Source of the DNA: an uncultured Bacteroidia bacterium | Lineage (GTDB): Bacteria; Bacteroidota; Bacteroidia; Bacteroidales; CAJPTX01 | NCBI GenBank assembly: GCA_938038735.1 | Contig: CALHSW010000052.1 | Span: 1 to 46,546 of the forward strand | Direction: 5' to 3' | DNA: 46,546 bases | Shown here: one piece after another, positions 41,563-46,546 of the stretch | Layout of the letters: the number at the start of each line of letters is the position of its first letter | Numbering within the stretch: position 1 is the first letter of the stretch | Position numbers and translations under genes: made by a program | Notes under the pieces: model-generated | Told to the model about the DNA's origin: nothing | Seen by the model: only the letters and a program-made list of their open reading frames with translations | The model's database searches: none

Positions 41563-42645
41563 TTACCGTTTATGGGTCAAGAAATGCCGCTTTATCCAGC
41601 GTGGGAATATCACCGCGCCAATAAGTAGGTAAGGGTAGTACGTTGCCAACCGCCAAAGCAGCGCAAGGATAGCCCCCACCCCCGCCAACGCCGCTGCCGG
41701 CACGGGCAAGAAATCGCCCAAGTACCGCGTAAAAATGTACTCCGAAAAGCCACTTCCCCCCGGCGTAGGCATCACCAGCATCATGATCCACATCACCAGC
41801 TGCCGGGCGAATATCAAGAAGTGACCCTGCACATCAAAAAACGCCAGCATAATGGCATTGGCCACCCAGTAGCGGGAGCACCACGACACGAACGTGGCCA
41901 AAAACGCCTTCATCCAGTAGCGGAACGGCTTTTGCCTAAACTCCTTGCTGCTCTCTATGATTTCAGTGCCCGCCTGGTTCGCCCCCTGCTTCCAACGGCG
42001 CAGGATGGGCAACTTGAACAGCTTCAGTAGCACCCATTTGAGTCCCCTTGGGTTAACGAAAAAGCCGTAGGAAAGCACCAGCACGTACGCAGCCTTCAAC
42101 ACGTACCCCACGATGGCGAACCATAGGAAGGCGTTCCGCCACGTGAGCGGCTCTCCGCCAATAGAAAACAGGTCTAATGGCCCCACCATCAGCAACAGCA
42201 ATGGGAACATCAGCAGGAAGAAGAGCTCATCCAGAAAGCTCGTGGCCATGACCACCGCGGAGCTGCGCCCCACAGAAATTCCCTCCTTGTTCACGTAGAG
42301 CAGCGCCACCGACGTACCGCCGATGGCCGAGGGCGTTATGGCCGACGTGAACTCCCATAGCATTATCACGCGGAACGCCTGCACGAATGAGAGCTGGTTA
42401 TCGGAGAGTATACGGATTCGCCAAATGTATCCAATGTCGCGCCCCGCCATCAGCACTAGGGCCACAAACAGCCAAAACGCCGCCCGCCACGTCCACTGCA
42501 CGTACGTTAGCGTCCCCGGTTCATAATCCTTCCACACCATAAAGGCCACCACCGCAAGGCCAAATATGATAGGGAAGATTATCTTGTACGTTTTGACACC
42601 ACGCAGAGGGTTATCCTGCTGTACTTTTGTAGCCTCCTGATTCAT
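41563..42645 (-). CDS. YbhN/UPF0104-type (MprF flippase-like) membrane protein
   Basis: A 360-residue protein with about eight transmembrane helices. It fits the lysylphosphatidylglycerol synthase transmembrane family: AFRVIMLWEFTSAITPSAIG followed by GTSVALLYVNKEG, FLDELFFLLMFPLLLLMVGP, and the late MLVMPTPGGSGFSEYIFTRY. Members move or sense lipids, or act as the flippase half of MprF; there is no synthase domain here. It lies downstream of tRNA-Leu on the same strand. Precise substrate unknown. Confidence 0.88.
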   Translation of the reverse strand: MNQEATKVQQDNPLRGVKTYKIIFPIIFGLAVVAFMVWKDYEPGTLTYVQWTWRAAFWLFVALVLMAGRDIGYIWRIRILSDNQLSFVQAFRVIMLWEFTSAITPSAIGGTSVALLYVNKEGISVGRSSAVVMATSFLDELFFLLMFPLLLLMVGPLDLFSIGGEPLTWRNAFLWFAIVGYVLKAAYVLVLSYGFFVNPRGLKWVLLKLFKLPILRRWKQGANQAGTEIIESSKEFRQKPFRYWMKAFLATFVSWCSRYWVANAIMLAFFDVQGHFLIFARQLVMWIMMLVMPTPGGSGFSEYIFTRYLGDFLPVPAAALAGVGAILALLWRLATYYPYLLIGAVIFPRWIKRHFLTHKR

Positions 42646-42736
42646 CAGCTTCTCCTAGCTATTCGCCCGCCCTTGCCCTTTTGGCTATCACGCAGCCACC
42701 CTGCCCCGAGATATGCATCGTTGCTCCTTGTAGGAG

Positions 42737-42821
42737 TGCCCGGAACCGGGATCGAACCGGTACGGCTTCATCAGCCACAGGAGTTTAAGTCCTGCGTGTC
42801 TACCTATTCCACCACCCGGGC
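42737..42821 (-). tRNA. tRNA-Leu (TAA)
   Basis: An 85-base class II tRNA: acceptor GCCCGGG/TCCGGGC, anticodon stem CAGGA/TCCTG with loop CTTAAAC (anticodon TAA), a long variable arm and T loop TTCGATC. CCA is not encoded. No separate promoter is visible before it; the gene upstream is tRNA-Gly with a terminator-like hairpin between. Confidence 0.95.
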
Positions 42822-42839
42822 CTCAACCCTACGCCCCTT

Positions 42840-42878
42840 AAAAAGCGAAAGACGTCGAGGATACTCTCGGCGTCTTTC
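42840..42878 (-). terminator. Terminator-like hairpin between tRNA-Gly and tRNA-Leu
   Basis: A 13-bp stem (42847-42859 with 42866-42878, one G-T pair) is followed on the minus strand by GCTTTTT. It lies just past tRNA-Gly. Because tRNA-Leu has no obvious promoter of its own, termination is probably partial, or the stem is a processing site. Confidence 0.65.
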
Positions 42879-42884
42879 AGATCG

Positions 42885-42957
<73 letters not shown>

Positions 42958-42995
42958 CTATCGAGAGAACCATACCTCTCTCACGTTTGCGGGGG

Positions 42996-43025
42996 CAAAG
43001 GTAGGATAATTTTCCCACTCCGCAA
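42996..43025 (-). promoter_or_regulatory. Promoter of tRNA-Gly
   Basis: Minus-strand TTG (43023-43025), 19 bases, then TACCTTTG (42996-43003): the same elements and spacing as in front of the tRNA-Val cluster. The tRNA begins 39 bases on. The AT-rich stretch 43026-43315 beyond it shows no gene. Confidence 0.75.
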
Positions 43026-43315
43026 GATACCACGGTCAATTTGATTGAAAATTCTGATGAAATAAACGCAATTACATTCTAAAAATCAATGACTTACGAA
43101 TAATTATTTACCTCAAAAATTCCATACTACAGGCATCGCAGCATAGCCCCATTCAGTCGTTGTGCAACGGAATGCAACGGGTAGACATAGCTGACCCTAC
43201 TTTTAGATGTGAACAAGCGAACCCTAGTAAACCGATCCGATTTGCCCTCTACGCGCATTCCCTACCGTATCAATACGAATTGCTACTAACCGACCGCTTG
43301 CATCTTTCTCCCCCG

Positions 43316-44155
43316 CTATATCCCTGCGCACGCCGCCACCGCCACGCCGAGCCGTACCGCCCGCACGCCCCACGCCCACGCCTCCGGCCGCCTACGGGGA
43401 ACCCACCGCGGCGACAGCCGCTCCAGCACCCGCAGCCCCGCCACCCCCATCGCCGCCACGGTGGCCACCCACCATTCCACCCCGCCGCTCGCCAGCGCCT
43501 GCCACAGCGCCACCGACAGCCCCGCATATATCAAGCTCTCCACTGCCCACGCAGCCCATCCCAGCCGCCAGCATGCCACGCTCTCCCGCGCCGCTTGCAG
43601 CCGCGGCTGCTCCTGCGCCTGTAGCTCTTTTAGGGCTTCGCCCTCCTTGCCGCGCAGCACCCTATCTATGGAGTAGATCGCCCAGTGGGATAGAGGAATC
43701 GGGACTATCGTCACGCCGATAAAGGATAGCAGGAAACCAGTCGTTGCGAGGATAGGCGTATACCACAGGAAAAAGAACGCCATTGATTCCATTACCAAGC
43801 ATGTGAAGAACACTATCATGCCGCCATACCCTTGCAACGCCGGCAGGAACAACGCTAGATTCCCCTCTTTCTGCGCGCTGGGCGGCAGTCCACTCGTAAA
43901 GTAGGGATACTTATGAAGAGTCAACCATACTACTGCAAATGCAACGACTACCGACACTTCTATGATTATTGCCCCTCTCACCCCCGCTACATAATCCTCT
44001 ACCCCGCACGCAATACGCACTAACCGCAGCAGCACCACCACGAAGTAGGGTAGCACCACCGATAGCATGAGCGAATCTGCAGCTATTTTCACCGTATGGG
44101 CAGCTTTGTACCGCATGCCTAGCGGACGCCTCGCCTCGTGCCTAAATTTCTTCAT
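43316..44155 (-). CDS. Tandem membrane-protein paralogue 1
   Basis: A 279-residue protein with six or seven hydrophobic helices (about 28-48, 62-80, 110-135, 138-160, 202-222, 228-246, 266-279). I recognise no family. Between the fourth and fifth helices lies a charged cytoplasmic stretch, IDRVLRGKEGEALKELQAQE followed by QPRLQAARESVAC, and the C-terminus ends in the hydrophobic VRLGVAVAACAGI. It is closely similar to its neighbour upstream over its whole length (MKKFRHxAR start, SLMLSVVLPYFVVVLLRL, GNLALFLPAL). GC content is much higher in the last third than in the first half. The start follows the second paralogue's stop by 68 bases. Confidence 0.8.
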   Translation of the reverse strand: MKKFRHEARRPLGMRYKAAHTVKIAADSLMLSVVLPYFVVVLLRLVRIACGVEDYVAGVRGAIIIEVSVVVAFAVVWLTLHKYPYFTSGLPPSAQKEGNLALFLPALQGYGGMIVFFTCLVMESMAFFFLWYTPILATTGFLLSFIGVTIVPIPLSHWAIYSIDRVLRGKEGEALKELQAQEQPRLQAARESVACWRLGWAAWAVESLIYAGLSVALWQALASGGVEWWVATVAAMGVAGLRVLERLSPRWVPRRRPEAWAWGVRAVRLGVAVAACAGI

Positions 44156-44513
44156 TTCGCATGTTTTTTAGCCCTTCTCCTCTTCGTGCAGACTCCGCTG
44201 CCGCAGCGCATCTCCTCTCCCCGCTATATCCCCGCGCACGCCGCCACCGCCACGCCGAGCCGTACCGCACGCACGCCCCACGCCCACGCCTCCGGCCGCC
44301 CGCTAGTGACCCACCGCGGCGACAGCCGCTCCAGCACCCGAAGCCCCACCACACCCATCGCCGCCACGGTGGCCACCCACCACTGCCGCCATTCCACCCC
44401 GCCGCCCGCCAGCGCCTGCCACAGCGCCACCGACAGCCCTGCGTATATCAAAATCTCCGCAGCCCACTCTGCCCATCCCAGCCGCCAGCATGCCACGCTA
44501 GCGCGCGCCGCTT
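44138..44513. repeat. Repeat copy A shared by the tandem paralogues
   Basis: This stretch covers the 3' end of paralogue 2 and its intergenic spacer. It is nearly identical to 45055-45430, with scattered substitutions and a one-base length difference in a C run. Similarity in copy B stops abruptly at 45430. Confidence 0.8.
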
Positions 44514-45072
44514 GCAGCCGCGGCTGCTCCTGCGCCTGTAGCTCTTTTAGGGCTTCCCCCTCCTTGCCGCGCAGCACCCTGTCTATGGAGTACATCGCCC
44601 AGTAGAATAGTGGAATCGGGGCTATAACCACGCCGAAAAAGGATAGCAAGAAACCATTCGACGCGAGAATAGGGGTATACCACAGGAAAAAGAACGCCAT
44701 TGCTTCCATGGCCCAGCACACGAAGAACATTACCATCCCACAGTACCCACGCAGTGCCGGCAGGAACAACGCTAGATTCCCCTCTTTCTGCGCGCTGGGC
44801 GGCAATCCATTTGTAATTTGGGGATACCTCTGAAGAACCACCCACGTTAATGCCACTACTATAGCTACCGTTACTTCTGCAATGACAGCCCCTCTCACCC
44901 CGGCTACATAATCCTCTACCCCAAACGCAATACGACCTAACCGCAGCAGCACCACCACGAAGTACGGCAGCACCACCGACAGCATGAGCGAATCTACCGC
45001 TATTTTCACCGTGTAGGCAGCCTTGTACCGCATGCCTAGCGGATACCTCGCCCCATGTCTAAATTTCTTCAT
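44224..45072 (-). CDS. Tandem membrane-protein paralogue 2
   Basis: A 282-residue polytopic protein, colinear with paralogue 1 and alike throughout, differing mainly in the second helix and the loop near YPQITNGLPPS. It carries a WRQ insert (VEWRQWWVATVAAM) that paralogue 1 lacks and paralogue 3 shares. The last 96 residues are almost the same as those of paralogue 3. No domain, cofactor motif or signal peptide is recognised. It lies 69 bases downstream of paralogue 3 and probably belongs to the same transcript. Confidence 0.8.
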   Translation of the reverse strand: MKKFRHGARYPLGMRYKAAYTVKIAVDSLMLSVVLPYFVVVLLRLGRIAFGVEDYVAGVRGAVIAEVTVAIVVALTWVVLQRYPQITNGLPPSAQKEGNLALFLPALRGYCGMVMFFVCWAMEAMAFFFLWYTPILASNGFLLSFFGVVIAPIPLFYWAMYSIDRVLRGKEGEALKELQAQEQPRLQAARASVACWRLGWAEWAAEILIYAGLSVALWQALAGGGVEWRQWWVATVAAMGVVGLRVLERLSPRWVTSGRPEAWAWGVRAVRLGVAVAACAGI

Positions 45073-45430
45073 TTCGCCTGTTTTTTAGCCCCTCTCCTCT
45101 TCGTGCAGTCTCCGCTACCGCAACGCATCTCCTCTCCCCCGCTATATCCCCGCGCACGCCGCCACCGCCACGCCGAGCCGTACCGCCCGCACGCCCCACG
45201 CCCACGCCTCCGGCCGCCCGCTAGTGACCCACCGCGGCGACAGCCGCTCCAGCACCCGAAGCCCCACCACACCCATCGCCGCCACGGTGGCCACCCACCA
45301 CTGCCGCCATTCCACCCCGCCGCCCGCCAGCGCCTGCCACAGCGCCACTGACAGCCCCGCATATATCAAGCTCTCCACCGCCCACTCAGCCCATCCCTGT
45401 CGCCAGCATGCCACGCTAGCGCGCGCCGCA
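45055..45430. repeat. Repeat copy B shared by the tandem paralogues
   Basis: Partner of 44138-44513, offset by 917-918 bases. It includes the spacer (TTCATTTCGCCTGTTTTTTAG part) and the last 96 codons of paralogue 3. A third, more diverged copy starts at about 43303. Confidence 0.8.
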
Positions 45431-45969
45431 ATCGCTAACTCTTTACACACCGCGATCTCATCTTCACGACCCTCTTTTATTAATAGCGTTATGCTATCGC
45501 ACACCTCGTATGTTCTTCGGTAATACAATATAACAAAACCGATAGACAACGCCGAGGTAAGAATCGCATACCATACAACCCAACTCAACTTCGGCACACA
45601 AAAATTAAGCAGTAGGAGTAGAACCTCAGTCAACGAGAACGCCACAACAACGCCAAACACCCCGTAGTTCCCAAGCAACGGTGCAAATATATCATTATAC
45701 TCTCGCACCGATGCCACCGCTGGTAAGAGCCCGAAACGCTCTGGAGATCTCTTGGCCAAATATCTTACGCCGAATAGCAAAAGATAGGTTACTGCCGCCC
45801 AAAAAAGAACTCCACACAGAATCACTATGTCTCCCGACCACAAAAAAATACCGCCTAGCGCAACAAGGCTACTCGGAACCATTGTCGACAACAATAGTGC
45901 ATCCATAATCTCGCCCATGGCGTAAGCGCGCCGGTGTAAGCTTAATATGTCCACCCGATTGGTCTTCAT
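45142..45969 (-). CDS. Tandem membrane-protein paralogue 3 (mosaic)
   Basis: A 275-residue membrane protein. Its N-terminal 180 residues (MKTNRVDILSLHRRAYAMGE onwards) are not alignable by eye with paralogues 1 and 2 at sequence level, although the helix layout is similar and GNYGVFGVVVAFSL sits where the others have GYGGMIVFF. From RASVACWRQGWAEWA to the end it is almost identical to paralogue 2. The first half is AT-richer than the second. The ATG overlaps the stop of a short radical-SAM-like frame (ATGA), implying coupling. Function unknown. Confidence 0.78.
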   Translation of the reverse strand: MKTNRVDILSLHRRAYAMGEIMDALLLSTMVPSSLVALGGIFLWSGDIVILCGVLFWAAVTYLLLFGVRYLAKRSPERFGLLPAVASVREYNDIFAPLLGNYGVFGVVVAFSLTEVLLLLLNFCVPKLSWVVWYAILTSALSIGFVILYYRRTYEVCDSITLLIKEGREDEIAVCKELAIAARASVACWRQGWAEWAVESLIYAGLSVALWQALAGGGVEWRQWWVATVAAMGVVGLRVLERLSPRWVTSGRPEAWAWGVRAVRLGVAVAACAGI

Positions 45970-46133
45970 ATACTCGTCCTCCGTAAAACTGCTTCCGCGA
46001 GCATATCTACCTGTTCCTCATCAATCGTTTCGCCCAAAGCCGAGCAGCCAAAGCAGCAAGCAGCGCACGCCGCCGTGCAGCGAAACGTAGTAATCAGCGA
46101 TAGCATCCGTGGCGTGGGTGCAAACGGTTCCAT
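45966..46133 (-). pseudogene. Truncated radical SAM protein, N-terminal 55 residues
   Basis: The frame opens at ATG 46133 behind AAGGAGGT and encodes MEPFAPTPRML, then LITTFRCTAACAACCFGC, which holds CxxxCxxC as used by radical SAM enzymes to bind the 4Fe-4S cluster, with further Cys following. Homologous enzymes continue for hundreds of residues with a GGE motif; this one stops after AVLRRTSI, and the stop overlaps the start of paralogue 3. It is either a remnant whose body was replaced, or a genuine 55-residue peptide. A TAACTTTG element lies about 22 bases upstream. Confidence 0.5.
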
Positions 46134-46154
46134 ACCTCCTTCCCGCGCCATTCG

Positions 46155-46162
46155 CAAAGTTA
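46155..46162 (-). promoter_or_regulatory. -7 element upstream of the radical-SAM-like frame
   Basis: Minus-strand TAACTTTG matches TAnnTTTG. A TTG at 46179-46181 is only 16 bases away, short of the usual 19. It would start transcription just before ATG 46133 and could drive the whole tandem array. Confidence 0.4.
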
Positions 46163-46199
46163 AAAAGTTTTTTTGAAACAATGAGGGCAGCAAAAACAA

Positions 46200-46502
46200 T
46201 GGTCAGCGGCTTATGGTCCATTGTCAGCTTGCTCAGCCATATTCCAGCAATAACAGCTGCGCAACCGTTGGTAACCAGCTAAACACCACCCTAAACCGCT
46301 GCCGCCGCGCAGCTCGCCTCACTGCAATGCACCCATCGCATGCAATCGGGGCGCACATGCAGCAAGCTTAGTTGATACATCCATTAACAACTGATTATTA
46401 GTGACTTACAACAATCATTCCGAGTATAGAAAGCTACTTGTCGCCATCAATCATGTCAATCTTTAACCTCTTGTTAATCAACCACCAAGTAGCCACCCCC
46501 TT
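46200..46502. other. Intergenic region at the right end
   Basis: About 300 bases, AT-rich towards the right. No gene, tRNA or clear promoter is seen. Confidence 0.4.
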
Positions 46503-46546
46503 CGCATCAAATTCGGATTTCTCCGGAGAAATCCGAATTTGATGCG
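46503..46546. repeat. Perfect 44-bp palindrome ending the window
   Basis: Two 22-base arms pair perfectly about CTCC|GGAG; outer parts are CGCATCAAATTCGG and its complement. The last base of the window is the last base of the palindrome. It could be a bidirectional terminator (no T tract within the window), a mobile-element end, or a feature that broke the assembly. Confidence 0.75.

Noticed and set aside
43303..45430. CRISPR array or IS elements as an explanation of the repeats
   Set aside because: The repeat units are about 917 bases, hold coding sequence and have no short spacers, terminal inverted repeats or transposase.
43270..45523. Many Arg/Gly- or Pro/His-rich frames opposite the tandem paralogues
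   Set aside because: They are shadows of the GC-rich coding ends, repeated because the genes are repeated, and lack plausible protein composition.

Overview
The window looks like a chromosomal segment (or a whole contig) of a Bacteroidales bacterium close to Porphyromonas/Porphyromonadaceae. Three things point there: two very large secreted proteins with Por/type IX secretion C-terminal domains, one of them a BspA-like leucine-rich protein; a lysine/butyrate fermentation operon of the oral Porphyromonas type; and Bacteroidetes promoters of the TTG-N19-TAnnTTTG kind in front of tRNA and other genes. No rRNA, transposase, phage gene or CRISPR array is visible.

Layout. 1-1500: a decayed higB-type toxin followed by an intact-looking HigA antitoxin fused to an ImmA/IrrE-like domain whose zinc motif is degenerate. 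1.5-4.0 kb (minus): small S4 RNA-binding protein, rpe, recX, prmC. 4.0-7.2 kb (plus): ribD overlapping a FecCD-type permease and its ATPase, with no binding protein. 7.3-10.6 kb: DEDDh exonuclease (minus), Na+/alanine symporter (plus), UmuC-type polymerase (minus). 11-23.4 kb (minus): a 2960-residue multidomain subtilase and a 1.1k-residue BspA-like protein, both T9SS cargo. 24.1-26.1 kb (minus): DEAD-box RNA helicase and a cluster of three tRNA-Val genes with three different anticodons.

26.2-34.3 kb (minus) is the metabolic core: kamD-kamE (lysine 5,6-aminomutase), a CoA-transferase beta subunit, acyl-CoA dehydrogenase, etfB-etfA, then crotonase and 3-hydroxybutyryl-CoA dehydrogenase behind an internal terminator. 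Together they cover one entry step of lysine breakdown and the crotonyl-/butyryl-CoA end, but kamA, kdd, kce, kal and the CoA-transferase alpha subunit are absent from the window.

34.5-36.0 kb (plus): an unrecognised coiled-coil protein, a Cys-rich small lipoprotein and a MarR regulator. 36.4-43 kb (minus): dnaG, metG, a SPOR-domain lipoprotein, a YbhN/UPF0104-type membrane protein, tRNA-Leu and tRNA-Gly. 43.3-46.1 kb (minus): three tandem paralogous membrane-protein genes with near-identical 3' ends and, in the third, an unrelated 5' half, preceded by a translationally coupled radical-SAM N-terminal remnant. The window ends exactly on a perfect 44-bp palindrome. The tandem mosaic array is the least explained part of the window.
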